64,000 nucleotides of DNA from Candidatus Saccharimonadota bacterium (GCA_003979185.1 RYWJ01000003.1:1-64000); one strand, 5' to 3'. Counted from the first letter of the stretch, positions 43,676 to 52,531 are shown. The notes: generated by a model not told the origin, from the sequence alone. Translations and numbers: made by a program.

Positions 43676-44434
43676 TTATACCAGGCGGTTGCCAAATGTG
43701 CCTAACCCACCGTATTCAGGGCTCTGCACGGATTGTTCGTCCCAAATCGGTCTACATTCATACTGATTACCCTGCCAGTACCAATAGTCCACGACATCTT
43801 GCAGCGCCCCTCCCAGTGTATCGACAGTTACGCCATTAGGCGCAATGTAAACAATCGGGAGCGCAGGGCCAAGATCATCCGGCGTTACGGCATATAAATA
43901 CGCCGTCGCCATCACGATCGTATGACCTTGCCAAGCTTCTGGTGCTTTCCAATCATCGACGATCATTAAGAGCGTTTCTTGCGTGTCGTCACGTGGCAGA
44001 GAAGAGATTTCCCATCTCGACTCCCCGCTAGCGTCACGTACAAGGCTGGCATACTGCCATACCCCTACGCTGCCATCCTGTGCTACCATGCCGATCGCAT
44101 GGTCAAAGGATTCCAGCGGACCTTGGCTAGGGCCAATATCCTTCTGCACCGAAGTGGATACTAAGGCACAGTCTTGCAGGACATCATCATAACCAAAACC
44201 ACCAAACGCTTCCCGCCACTCTTCGACGGCCCCCAAATAGGTGATCTGGTCTTTTTGCCAAGGCAATTCGTTCTCGCCGGTCTCGGTACTCCCTGCTTCG
44301 GTGGCCGTTTGGTTGCTCAAAGAGAACAATGCGGCAACCACGATCGTCATCAATCCAATGACCACGATCCACCAATACTTCCAGAACCACTGCTGAGTCT
44401 GACCTTGCGCGTTGTTTTGCTCGCGATTTGACAT
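43676..44434 (-). CDS. Membrane-anchored extracytoplasmic protein of unknown function
   Basis: 252 residues. Short Gln/Asn-rich cytoplasmic tail, one helix (YWWIVVIGLMTIVVAALFSL, about residues 20-40), then a Trp/Asp-rich outer domain of about 200 residues. The start follows GGGGGTAAAAAC. Leader hairpin GCGTTGAGC/GCTCAACG and a GTACCTTAA box lie upstream. GC-rich codon use. It resembles the 15637 protein in general character (many Trp/Tyr/Asp) but no alignment was possible. No family recognised. Confidence 0.7.
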   Translation of the reverse strand: MSNREQNNAQGQTQQWFWKYWWIVVIGLMTIVVAALFSLSNQTATEAGSTETGENELPWQKDQITYLGAVEEWREAFGGFGYDDVLQDCALVSTSVQKDIGPSQGPLESFDHAIGMVAQDGSVGVWQYASLVRDASGESRWEISSLPRDDTQETLLMIVDDWKAPEAWQGHTIVMATAYLYAVTPDDLGPALPIVYIAPNGVTVDTLGGALQDVVDYWYWQGNQYECRPIWDEQSVQSPEYGGLGTFGNRLV

Positions 44435-44564
44435 GTTTTTACCCCCATTTTCATTTGGCTTTAAGGTACGTTGAGCTATACGCTCAACGCCTATTATAAC
44501 ACTCTTTTCTAGATTGAGCTATGATGAAACATCATTTGTCTTGCCATGCTAGAACTTTAAGCTT

Positions 44565-45632
44565 TTATTCAGCTATAATTCCCCCACCCAGGCACACTCC
44601 TCCGCTATATAATACCGCTGATTGACCGGCAGCAGGCTTCTTGATTTCTTCGTCGAAAACTAAAGTATCATTCTCTAGCTGAGCCTTAAGCAGTGGCGCA
44701 CGATGTCGCAATCTAACGGTTAATTCTCCCTGCTTCAGCAAACTTTCACTGCCAGCCCTCCAGCACATATCCTCGAGTTTCAACTGTTTTTTCCAGAGGT
44801 CTTCATGATTCAAATTTTTCGAAACGTAGACAAGGTTTTGTGCTAAATCTTTGCCCACCACATAGTATGGCAATCCTCCCCCCAAAGCCAGACCATGACG
44901 TTGCCCAATTGTATAAAAGATTACACCATCATGATAGCCTAGAACTTTTTCAGTTTCTGCTTCGCGAATTTCCCCCGGTCGCGCGTCTAAGTACTCTCGC
45001 AAAAAATCCTTCATGCCCACTTCACCTACAAAACAAACCCCCATAGATTCTTTCTTGCGAGCGACGTCTAAACCTTTTTCCGCTGCTAAATCTTTGACCT
45101 CTGGCTTAGTCATGTTTCCTACTGGAAACAAGGTTTTTGCAGTCGCCATATCGCTCATACGATAGAGAAAATAAGTCTGGTCTTTATTCTCATCCACTGC
45201 ACGGCAAAGATAAATATTATTATCTGGCAAGTTTAGCTCGCTGCCACTCGATACTCGAGCATAATGCCCAGTCGCTATATAATCTGCCCCGCGTTGCATT
45301 GCCCGATCATAAAATTGCTTAAACTTGATCAACTCATTGCAAATCACATCTGGATTAGGTGTGCGTCCACGTTGAAATTCGGCCAGCATGTAATCCACTA
45401 CTTTTTGTTTATACTCAGACTCAAAATCCCACACTTCAAAATCCAAATCCAGTTGCACCGCTACACGCTTCGCATCAGCAAGATCTTCCGACCATGGACA
45501 CTTCATGCCTGGCAAATCTTTTGACCAATTTTTCATATAAACGCCTGTTACATCATAGCCTTGCTCTTTAAGCAAAACCGCCGAGACCGACGAGTCCACT
45601 CCTCCAGACATGCCCAAAAATACTCTAGACAT
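44565..45632 (-). CDS. mnmA: tRNA-specific 2-thiouridylase MnmA
   Basis: 355 residues from the ATG at 45632 (MSRVFLGMSGGVDSS), preceded by GAGGTCACC; this overlaps iscS by 8 nt. PP-loop SGGVDSSVS, first catalytic Cys in NPDVICNELIKF, second in MGVCFVGEVGMKDF. It thiolates U34 of Lys/Glu/Gln tRNAs using sulfur from a cysteine desulfurase. Direct coupling to iscS fits that pathway. Confidence 0.96.
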   Translation of the reverse strand: MSRVFLGMSGGVDSSVSAVLLKEQGYDVTGVYMKNWSKDLPGMKCPWSEDLADAKRVAVQLDLDFEVWDFESEYKQKVVDYMLAEFQRGRTPNPDVICNELIKFKQFYDRAMQRGADYIATGHYARVSSGSELNLPDNNIYLCRAVDENKDQTYFLYRMSDMATAKTLFPVGNMTKPEVKDLAAEKGLDVARKKESMGVCFVGEVGMKDFLREYLDARPGEIREAETEKVLGYHDGVIFYTIGQRHGLALGGGLPYYVVGKDLAQNLVYVSKNLNHEDLWKKQLKLEDMCWRAGSESLLKQGELTVRLRHRAPLLKAQLENDTLVFDEEIKKPAAGQSAVLYSGGVCLGGGIIAE

Positions 45633-46815
45633 GGTGACCTCTTTCATGGATACGACAGTACTCTCGCTCCACCTCTTCGCGAATTATACTAGCAGCCTCA
45701 GTCACATTCTCGATAGTATTGGCACTACCCAAAGAGATCCTTAACGATCCTGCAATCTCCACGTCCGACAAACCGATCGCAGCTAAGACGTGCGATTTGT
45801 TGCCTTTATTCGCCGCGCAAGCTGCACCAGTTGACACTAAAACTCCATGTTGCTCCAAACGATAGATCAAACGCTCCGCATCAACTCCCGGAAAGCAAAC
45901 TGGTACAAAACTCGCCAGCTGATGCTTCGGATGACCCAAGAAAATTGGAGTTGGCATCACAAAATCAGTTGTACTGTTCATATCCTTACCAATCTTTTCC
46001 AGCTCTTGACGCAAAATTCTACTCATAACCTGATATTTTTTGCGACTGCCCGCCAGATGCGCCTTGGCTTCTTGCGCCGCCGTAGCAAAGCCTACAACGC
46101 CAGCGACATTCTCCGTACCACTACGCAAGCCTCGCTCCTGCCCGCCACCGACGCTGATTGGTCGCAGCTTCACACCATGTGCAACGTACAAAGCACCGAC
46201 ACCTTTTGGGCCGCCACATTTGGCCGCATTAATAGTCAGCAGGTCCACACCTAAGCGCGCTACGTTCAAATCCAATAGATTCAGAGCCTGCGAAGCATCC
46301 GAATGCAAATAGAGTGGAGTATTGTTATTATTGCGTAATCTCTCCTGGCGAACCCGACGAATCACCTCGGCGATCTCGACAAGTGGCTGAATCGTACCAA
46401 GCTCATTATTCGCTAGGGAAATCGACACTAACTCTACCTCATCAGACAATTTATCTCTCAGATCGTCAATCAATATCAAACCATTTTTATCTACTTTCAC
46501 AAGCTCATATGAGCACTGTTTAGCTACCTCAAGAACAGCTGCGTGTTCGGTTTCTAGAACTAGTACTTTACCCTGGCAAACTGTAAATGCTAAATTAATC
46601 GATTCGGTCGCTCCAGCTGTGATTACTAGATCTACTCCTTTGGCACCGATTACGTGCGCTAGATCATCTTTCGCTAACTCATAGACTTCTCGAACCCGCT
46701 TCGCTGGTAAATACGGTGCCGATGGATTAAAAAACTCCTCCGCAAAATACGGCGTCATCACTTGTAATGCTTTCTGGCTAACTGGCGTAGCTGCAGCGTG
46801 ATCAAGATATATCAT
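45625..46815 (-). CDS. iscS: Cysteine desulfurase (IscS/NifS family)
   Basis: 396 residues. PLP aminotransferase class V: MIYLDHAAATPVS, SDASQALNLLDL, PLP-lysine stretch TINAAKCGGPKGVGALYV, and the mobile-loop cysteine in VLVSTGAACAANKG. Sulfur donor for MnmA, which overlaps its 3' end. No Fe-S scaffold gene is present in the window, so tRNA thiolation is the clearest local role. Confidence 0.95.
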   Translation of the reverse strand: MIYLDHAAATPVSQKALQVMTPYFAEEFFNPSAPYLPAKRVREVYELAKDDLAHVIGAKGVDLVITAGATESINLAFTVCQGKVLVLETEHAAVLEVAKQCSYELVKVDKNGLILIDDLRDKLSDEVELVSISLANNELGTIQPLVEIAEVIRRVRQERLRNNNNTPLYLHSDASQALNLLDLNVARLGVDLLTINAAKCGGPKGVGALYVAHGVKLRPISVGGGQERGLRSGTENVAGVVGFATAAQEAKAHLAGSRKKYQVMSRILRQELEKIGKDMNSTTDFVMPTPIFLGHPKHQLASFVPVCFPGVDAERLIYRLEQHGVLVSTGAACAANKGNKSHVLAAIGLSDVEIAGSLRISLGSANTIENVTEAASIIREEVEREYCRIHERGHHV

Positions 46816-46949
46816 ACTCCCTATTATAACATAGCTTTAAGAATAAAGCAACAACAGCGTACCGCCATAAGATCAGGTAGGCTTTGCTGGCTGAATACCA
46901 TGCGGAGTGAAAAATAATGAGATATACCGATGTAAAGCTGGGTTGAATC
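46816..46949. other. Intergenic gap
   Basis: No convincing frame or stem-loop seen; it separates iscS from the TM2-domain gene. Confidence 0.4.
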
Positions 46950-48425
46950 TTACTGACAATAAACCTTATCACCCACCCGGTTGCAGTCGCCACTCTTATC
47001 GTCATAATGCTCCTCATAGCCAGTTCTGATCAGCTCGTACAGCTTCAGAAAACTTTGATACATTGGCGCAGTGTCTGGAACAGTCATTGGCGCAATCTGC
47101 GTAATATCTGGACGATGATCCTGAACCCAATTTTGCAACTCAGTAAGCTGAGTAGCTAGCTCGGCTCGCATATTCTCCTTATTTGGATCGGTATAGCTGA
47201 CATCTTGATAAGCTTTATATGCCCGTACATAGTCCAATTGCTTTTGCAACCATTCCTCACCATACTTTTGTAAGGCTTCGTTATTGGAAGTCCTCAGGAT
47301 ATCGGCGGCCTGTTGAAATTCTATCTCTGGGCTAGTATCTAGACTCAAACGATCGACCGCTAGGACATAATTATGCCAGACCTGATACAACGCGAGAGTT
47401 TCTGGCAAACTACTAACCTCAGGAAAAGCCGCTCCGTACAGTCCCTTGAAATCTTGGTACTGCGCCGCTATTTCAGTATTAGTTTGGACTAAACTCTTCT
47501 CACCCAATTGATAAACTTCCGCATTCACAGATGTTACCAAATCTTTACAAACCGTTATGTACTCGTCATAGCTTTGCTTCCCTACGTTAGCCGCTTGCAC
47601 ATACTGCATTGCATACTGACAACTTGAAGATTTATCGGCGCGTTCCAGCTTTGGTTTTAATTCTCTCGCCAAACGGTACGCTTCACCATAACCCTCAGTC
47701 ATCACTGATCCAATTCCCGATACTACGATCAAACCCACTACCACTACTGCCACCACAATCACTACTGTAAATAGAATCCTGCGCAGTACTACTGGATTGA
47801 TAGTAGATTTGCCTTCCGCATTTGCGACCGTCAAAGGCGCTGGTGCGACATTGCCCGTACCAATCGCCTGATTCATAACGGCTCCTTGCGGCTGGTTAGG
47901 AATATCGCTAGACCGAAAAACGATCGGCTGCGGCGACACTTTAGCGTTGCTAGCCTGTTCTGCCAAGGTCGGAGCTGGCGGTAGCGATACTCGCGGCAAC
48001 TTCGGTGCATTCTCTGGCGTAATAGAAGTCTGAGCTTGAGATATATTAGCACTGCCCGGTGCACCATTAACAGTATAGCCCTGCGCAATCAGCCCGACAT
48101 CACCTTGAACTAGTAATAAAATCCCGTCAATAATCCCCCATGCGATGTCCGCCACTAGAGTCAGCCACCCCAAAACTCGTAGCACGATCGCAATACTATT
48201 AAGTGCCTGTTGCAACTGAAACTGACCGAGCGATGGCGTAATCGCCTGGATAATAACCGGTAACACTACCAAGACCACTCCCACAATCAGCAAAAGCAAA
48301 TGTCGCTTGGCTTTTTTAGAGTTACCAAGATACCATTCATGCACTCCAAAGCCCCCCAGCAAGATCCCTAGCACTCCGGCCGTAAGGGATGATTTTGGAC
48401 TACCAAGATTACCACTCTGATACAT
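46950..48425 (-). CDS. TM2-domain membrane protein with extracytoplasmic helical domain
   Basis: 491 residues from the ATG at 48425, after a TATACT box. A TM2 domain (SSLTAGVLGILLGGFGVHEWYLG, then hydrophobic helices) is followed by a Pro/Ala/Ser-rich linker, another helix (ILFTVVIVVAVVVVGLIVVS) and a soluble, probably helical domain of about 240 residues rich in Gln/Tyr/Glu ending CNRVGDKVYCQ. TM2 proteins are widespread and mostly uncharacterised; function unknown. Confidence 0.75.
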   Translation of the reverse strand: MYQSGNLGSPKSSLTAGVLGILLGGFGVHEWYLGNSKKAKRHLLLLIVGVVLVVLPVIIQAITPSLGQFQLQQALNSIAIVLRVLGWLTLVADIAWGIIDGILLLVQGDVGLIAQGYTVNGAPGSANISQAQTSITPENAPKLPRVSLPPAPTLAEQASNAKVSPQPIVFRSSDIPNQPQGAVMNQAIGTGNVAPAPLTVANAEGKSTINPVVLRRILFTVVIVVAVVVVGLIVVSGIGSVMTEGYGEAYRLARELKPKLERADKSSSCQYAMQYVQAANVGKQSYDEYITVCKDLVTSVNAEVYQLGEKSLVQTNTEIAAQYQDFKGLYGAAFPEVSSLPETLALYQVWHNYVLAVDRLSLDTSPEIEFQQAADILRTSNNEALQKYGEEWLQKQLDYVRAYKAYQDVSYTDPNKENMRAELATQLTELQNWVQDHRPDITQIAPMTVPDTAPMYQSFLKLYELIRTGYEEHYDDKSGDCNRVGDKVYCQ

Positions 48426-48471
48426 TAATTTTAGTATAACATAGGCCAAAATCCAAAACAATAGACGATAA

Positions 48472-48500
48472 AAAACCGCCCCTAGAGGGGCGGTGCGGGG
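48472..48500 (-). terminator. Intrinsic terminator of the 48548-48979 gene
   Basis: Minus strand ACCGCCCCT-CT-AGGGGCGGT then TTTTTT. Confidence 0.9.
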
Positions 48501-48547
48501 ATTAAAGAGATGCGGGAATCAAATTTACCATGCGTGGATTACCGACG

Positions 48548-48979
48548 TTACCAGTCGCCTTCGATCGAAGGACGCTCCGCCTGGCGGATTCTTTCGTCAC
48601 TCTCGACCTTTGCCTGAGTTTCCTTAGCGGCTTTCTTTTCTGCCTCTTCAAAAACATCATGCGTAGAAGCAATTCTTTTGACAAGGCTCCACGCTACGAG
48701 CACAAAGGCTACAAACGACACTAGCGCCCAGACAGGGTGCCCCCCGAACCAATTAGCCAGCCAAACGACCAGCAGAACTGGCGCCAACACCAAATCAAGC
48801 CGCGTATAATGGTAGAAGCCTTTGCGACCGCTTTTGACATTTTCTACGTAGTATTTAGTCACTAAATCCTCGTAGAACTTGCTGTAGGCGGCCATATCGC
48901 CTTCCAAGTGGCGTCGGTGCTGAAAACGGTTCCATACCTTAGCGAAAAGCTTAATCCTTTTCCTTTCGATATCAAACAC
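48548..48979 (-). CDS. Small membrane protein, function unknown
   Basis: 143 residues. Basic helical N-terminus, two close helices in the middle (LVLAPVLLVVWLANWFGG; VWALVSFVAFVLVAWSLV) and a charged Lys/Glu C-terminal coil (EEAEKKAAKETQAKVESDERI). Strong ribosome binding site GAGAGGAGGAATG. Own consensus promoter and terminator. Same GC-rich character as the other accessory units. No family recognised. Confidence 0.65.
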   Translation of the reverse strand: MFDIERKRIKLFAKVWNRFQHRRHLEGDMAAYSKFYEDLVTKYYVENVKSGRKGFYHYTRLDLVLAPVLLVVWLANWFGGHPVWALVSFVAFVLVAWSLVKRIASTHDVFEEAEKKAAKETQAKVESDERIRQAERPSIEGDW

Positions 48980-49051
48980 ATCTCATTCCTCCTCTCAATG
49001 TACTATGACCTGCTTCTTTACTTATATCGTCAAAAAGCTAGTCACACCACC

Positions 49052-49080
49052 ATTGTAGCACACTTTACTCAAAAAGTCAA
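49052..49080 (-). promoter_or_regulatory. Promoter of the 48548-48979 gene
   Basis: TTGACT, 17 bp, TACAAT on the minus strand, spacer TTTTGAGTAAAGTGTGC. Confidence 0.88.
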
Positions 49081-49111
49081 TAGTTATAAGCGTTTTGTAT
49101 ACAGAAAGCAA

Positions 49112-49140
49112 GAAAATCCCTTAGCATCTGAGGGATTTTG
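49112..49140 (-). terminator. Intrinsic terminator of the 49159-49698 gene
   Basis: Minus strand AAAATCCCT-loop-AGGGATTTT then CTTG; the arms may also act on the other strand. Confidence 0.7.
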
Positions 49141-49158
49141 CTCTATTTGACGGTAATT

Positions 49159-49698
49159 TTAAGCTGTTTTAACAAGATTCTGCGGATTACTATAGAGGTG
49201 CTTCTTGACTACATAGAGGTAAGCATGGGTGGCCTTGCGGAAATTATCCAATTCTTCCCCCTCAAGCTTCAAATAACTACCAGTAGCAACTTTCTTATAT
49301 ACACCAGATGTACGCACTTCATAGCGCACCGTCATCTGTCGAGCATTACGCTGACCATCATACCAATCTTCATGCCAAATCCAGATATTTTGTCTGTCAT
49401 GAAAAAACTCCCGCCTATGACCCTCTGGTATTGGACCAAAGAGCATGCTACCGAGCTTCGACTCAGCGTTAATCAAATCCGTGCGAGTCATGCGAACGGC
49501 CGGTCGACCAAGTGTCACATTCGGCGCACCGAAGATTTTACGTGGATGATTAATACGCAAAGGCTTTGCATCTGAAAACACGCCACGTTCCGCCACGGTC
49601 ATGTCTGGATGAATCGGCTCTGGCTTGATTTCTGCTGGAACTGCTGTTTTTAAGCTTTTCCAACGTGCAAAAGTATTACTTAAACAGACGCACGGCAT
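49159..49698 (-). CDS. Conserved-looking protein of unknown function
   Basis: 179 residues, soluble, basic. Readable blocks include NHPRKIFGAPNVTLGRPAVR, MLFGPIPEGHRREFF, DRQNIWIWHEDW and MTVRYEVRTSGVYKKV, which looks like a compact alpha/beta domain. No family recognised. The ATG at 49698 lies inside a 14-codon upstream frame that starts 8 nt after a TATAAT; the true start may therefore be coupled to that frame or lie further in. Confidence 0.6.
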   Translation of the reverse strand: MPCVCLSNTFARWKSLKTAVPAEIKPEPIHPDMTVAERGVFSDAKPLRINHPRKIFGAPNVTLGRPAVRMTRTDLINAESKLGSMLFGPIPEGHRREFFHDRQNIWIWHEDWYDGQRNARQMTVRYEVRTSGVYKKVATGSYLKLEGEELDNFRKATHAYLYVVKKHLYSNPQNLVKTA

Positions 49699-49724
49699 CG
49701 TTCGATCTCCATTGCAATATCCAT
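49680..49724 (-). CDS. Possible 14-residue upstream ORF (leaderless) overlapping the next start
   Basis: MDIAMEIERCRASV then UAA, beginning just downstream of TATAAT at the distance used by other leaderless genes here. It overlaps the start of the 179-residue frame by 19 nt in a different frame. It could be a coupling uORF or the shifted N-terminus of the main protein. Confidence 0.35.
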   Translation of the reverse strand: MDIAMEIERCRASV

Positions 49725-49764
49725 TAATTCATTATATACGTCAAAAGTTGTTGCGGCATGAGCT

Positions 49765-50619
49765 TCAGCTTTCGCAAAGTTTGGCGTCTCCAAGTTGAAA
49801 AAGTTGTCTCGCATTTTTTGTCGTTTGCTCCACTAGGTTAACTTCTTCCACACCCAATTTCACCGCTAGATCATTCGCCACATAGCGAACATATCCTGGT
49901 TGATTCATTGTACCACGAAAAGGTACTGGAGTCAAGAACGGAGCATCGGTTTCTAACAACATTTTTTCTAATGGCGGTAAAGGTAAAGTTGAATAGGTTT
50001 CTAGGCCATTCACACCAACATAAAAGTCCCTCGCCAAAACTTCCCGTAAAACTTTTTTCGAACCAGTAAAACTATGGACTACACCTTTAAGCTTGGGAAA
50101 ATTGTCCAGAATCGGCAACGCGTCTGTAAAGGCTTCCCTAATATGGAGTGATACTGGTAGCTCTAGGCTCTGCGCTAGCTGCAACATACACTCAAAAAGC
50201 TGAATCTGCTTTTTATGTGTCGCGGAATCATAATGATAGTCCAAGCCAATCTCACCGATTGCCACTAGACCGTCTAAACAACCTTGTTCCGACTCGCTTA
50301 ATCCTAGCGTCACAGCTAGTCGTCGCATATCACGATTCTGACCTTGACACCGTATCTCCTGAATGACATCCATCATCTTGACCATATCATCAGTATATTT
50401 CTCTGCACCCTCTGGATGAATGCCGTACGTCCAGAAAACGCCATCGTGCTCCCGCGCGAACGCTTGCGCCTTCGCCGAGTCAGCAGGGTCGGTACCAATA
50501 ACTATCAGTTGCCGTACATTGTTTGAAACCGCCTCTTGCAAACACGCTTGCGCCGCCGTAGACGAATACCATTCCTCATCATGCAAATGACAATGCGAGT
50601 CAATCAAATAGTTATACAT
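49765..50619 (-). CDS. tatD: TatD family metal-dependent deoxyribonuclease
   Basis: 284 residues from the ATG at 50619, following TATAAT. TIM-barrel hydrolase motifs: LIDSHCHLHDEEW, AIGEIGLDYHYDSATHKKQI, LPVSLHIREAF, KGVVHSFTGS and LLETDAPFLTPVPFRG. 3'-5' exonuclease/DNA quality-control family; exact substrate not fixed. Confidence 0.94.
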   Translation of the reverse strand: MYNYLIDSHCHLHDEEWYSSTAAQACLQEAVSNNVRQLIVIGTDPADSAKAQAFAREHDGVFWTYGIHPEGAEKYTDDMVKMMDVIQEIRCQGQNRDMRRLAVTLGLSESEQGCLDGLVAIGEIGLDYHYDSATHKKQIQLFECMLQLAQSLELPVSLHIREAFTDALPILDNFPKLKGVVHSFTGSKKVLREVLARDFYVGVNGLETYSTLPLPPLEKMLLETDAPFLTPVPFRGTMNQPGYVRYVANDLAVKLGVEEVNLVEQTTKNARQLFQLGDAKLCES

Positions 50620-50700
50620 AGCCAAATTATAACATGGTTTTGCATATATTACGAAACTTCTTGTCTTTTCTCAAGTCCTGTTATACACTAAGGTTATAAA

Positions 50701-50842
50701 GCTCAAATCATAATCAAGAATTTTCATCAGCCAAGATGTAATGCTTTTTTGAAACGTCAAGATAGCACCATGAGTATATCAAGTTTCGATTAAGCATCGT
50801 CCTTGGTTATGGTTTGAGCGCCACTCGTGGTGCTATTTTATT
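50701..50842 (+). ncRNA. Structured FISUMP leader RNA, copy 3 (candidate attenuator)
   Basis: P1: GCTCAAATCATAATCAAG (50701-50718) pairs along its full length with CTTGGTTATGGTTTGAGC (50802-50819). P2: ATGCTT 50741-50746 with AAGCAT 50792-50797, and GAAAC 50751-50755 with GTTTC 50783-50787. Loop TAGCACCATGAGT (50763-50775) is complementary to ACTCGTGGTGCTA (50823-50835). That 3' segment also forms the terminator AGCGCCAC-TC-GTGGTGCT followed by ATTTTATT, using the last bases of P1. A TATACA-type -10 lies near 50681. Confidence 0.8.
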
Positions 50843-50880
50843 GCCCGACGATTGGTTTATTAACCCAAAAGGAGGGCAAC

Positions 50881-52233
50881 ATGCTCAAAATACATAAATA
50901 TAAAACTCATCTCAATATACTAATGATCTGGTTACTAATGATATTAGTATTAGTGTTAGTGGTCTATAGTATCAATATACTTACTTCATTCCCAACCTAT
51001 GCGGCTAGCTCAACTAGCAAAACCCTCTCCGACATCTCCACTATGCAAGAAATGACTCAGACTATCTGCGCTAAATCTAAAGTAGGAGATACTAATACTT
51101 TGACCGATACACGTGACGGTGAAACTTACACCGTTCGTAAACATGAAGACGGTAACTGTTGGATGACGCAGAATTTGAGGCTAGTCGCTCCAGAAGGTGG
51201 AAAAGTACTGACACCAAAGGACTCCGACATAGAAGAGGAGCATGTCATGCCGCAAACCTTAACGAGTCTGCAACCTGGAGATTTTACATACGAGCATACC
51301 GATAGAGAAGAGTCATACTATAAAGAAGACACTCTTAGCACTTTTGGTGCCTACTATTCGTTCAATACGGCTACTGCTGGACATGGTAGCATCGATATGC
51401 TGGTCGCAGATAAAACCGTTACGACCAGTATTTGTCCTAAAGGATGGAAGCTCCCAAGTAGCGCTAACAATACGTCATATGCCAATCTCATGAAAGTCAG
51501 CGGTATCCTTAGTAATCAGGACGGAGTAAACAAAGTGCTTGCTGCACCATATAACTTTATGCTTTCTGGAAGTGCTTATGCAGGCGTATTGCATGACCAA
51601 AGTGAGAGTGGCTTTTATTTTACCAACACGATCTACGACAATCCCGATATATATGTGTTGTATCTGAGCAGAGAATTTGGAATAGTACACCCGACTGCCA
51701 CACAGTATATGGCTGGATTTGCGGGGCGCTCCATCCGCTGCGTTGCCCTGGGTGGCATTGCTACTGATAGCAATCTATCAGTAGAAGTATATCCTGCACT
51801 AATGATCGATGCAGTAAGTAATTTGCATCAAATTATAGATAGTAGTATGGTTAATACTGGTACTATATCTACTACGATTACGGCTAATACTAACTATCAA
51901 GTATTACTAAGTAGCAATGATTCTACCATGAGAAATCCTAAGCTTGATAGTGCTGATGATCGTACTATTCCAACTATCAGTGCTACTACTCCAACCATCC
52001 TAACTCCCGGCACTAGTGCTTGGGGTATAGCTACTGGTAGTCCTGATGGTAGTAGTGGGAATAGTACCTATGTAGGTATTACTACTACTCCCCAAAGTTA
52101 CTACAATACTACTAGTCTTGGTGCATATCCCTCTCAAACTATTCATACTTATGGTATAGGCGTAACTATCAGCCCATTACTACCATCAGGCATCTACTCT
52201 ACTAGTATTACAGTGACGGCGGTGGGAGTGTAG
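50881..52233 (+). CDS. FISUMP plus C-terminal beta-domain surface protein (FISUMP gene 4)
   Basis: 450 residues from the ATG at 50881 after AAAAGGAGGGC, the same ribosome binding region as gene 3. Signal/anchor helix (MIWLLMILVLVLVVYSINIL), FISUMP (MQEMTQTIC, HEDGNCWMTQNLRLV, ICPKGWKLPSSAN, APYNFMLSGSAYAG, RSIRCVALGG), then the beta domain (LTPGTSAWGIATGSPDGSSG ... SGIYSTSITVTAVGV). The last 233 bp (52001-52233) appear identical to gene 3. It ends in UAG, after which the frame stays open into cassette D. Confidence 0.9.
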   Translation: MLKIHKYKTHLNILMIWLLMILVLVLVVYSINILTSFPTYAASSTSKTLSDISTMQEMTQTICAKSKVGDTNTLTDTRDGETYTVRKHEDGNCWMTQNLRLVAPEGGKVLTPKDSDIEEEHVMPQTLTSLQPGDFTYEHTDREESYYKEDTLSTFGAYYSFNTATAGHGSIDMLVADKTVTTSICPKGWKLPSSANNTSYANLMKVSGILSNQDGVNKVLAAPYNFMLSGSAYAGVLHDQSESGFYFTNTIYDNPDIYVLYLSREFGIVHPTATQYMAGFAGRSIRCVALGGIATDSNLSVEVYPALMIDAVSNLHQIIDSSMVNTGTISTTITANTNYQVLLSSNDSTMRNPKLDSADDRTIPTISATTPTILTPGTSAWGIATGSPDGSSGNSTYVGITTTPQSYYNTTSLGAYPSQTIHTYGIGVTISPLLPSGIYSTSITVTAVGV

Positions 52234-52248
52234 GAAAGTAAGGCTCCC

Positions 52249-52476
52249 TACAACTTCCCTTATGCCGGGTATGTCAACAATAGCTCCCTTAACGATGCTG
52301 GCTCTCAGGGTGATTATTGGTCGCGTACTGCCAGCTCTTCCAACAGCGCTCGTTACCTTTGGTTCAATAGTTCTAGTGTTCTCCCAAGCTATAATGACAT
52401 CCGTTTCTATGGCTTCTCCATACGCTGCGTCGCTACTACCTAAATAGTATATGGGTTAAGGGTGGTGAGGAGGGTT
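52249..52476 (+). pseudogene. Orphan FISUMP C-terminal cassette D
   Basis: Encodes 64 residues, YNFPYAGYVNNSSLNDAG...GDYWSRTASSS...GFSIRCVATT, to TAA 52441-52443, then the constant tail AAATAGTATATGGGTTAAGG and GTGGTGAGGAGGGTT (subtype of cassette B). It lies 15 nt after the UAG of gene 4 and in the same frame (readthrough would add ESKAP before YNF). The FISUMP domain of gene 4 already has its own C-terminus, so this is a spare tail. Confidence 0.82.
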
Positions 52477-52503
52477 GGTCTTGCTTAATCTTGTTAGCCC
52501 AAG

Positions 52504-52509
52504 TATAAT
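52504..52509 (+). promoter_or_regulatory. -10 box before the FtsX-like gene
   Basis: TATAAT 23 nt before the ATG at 52532; no convincing -35. Confidence 0.45.
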
Positions 52510-52531
52510 CGAACTATATGGAATCATCAAA

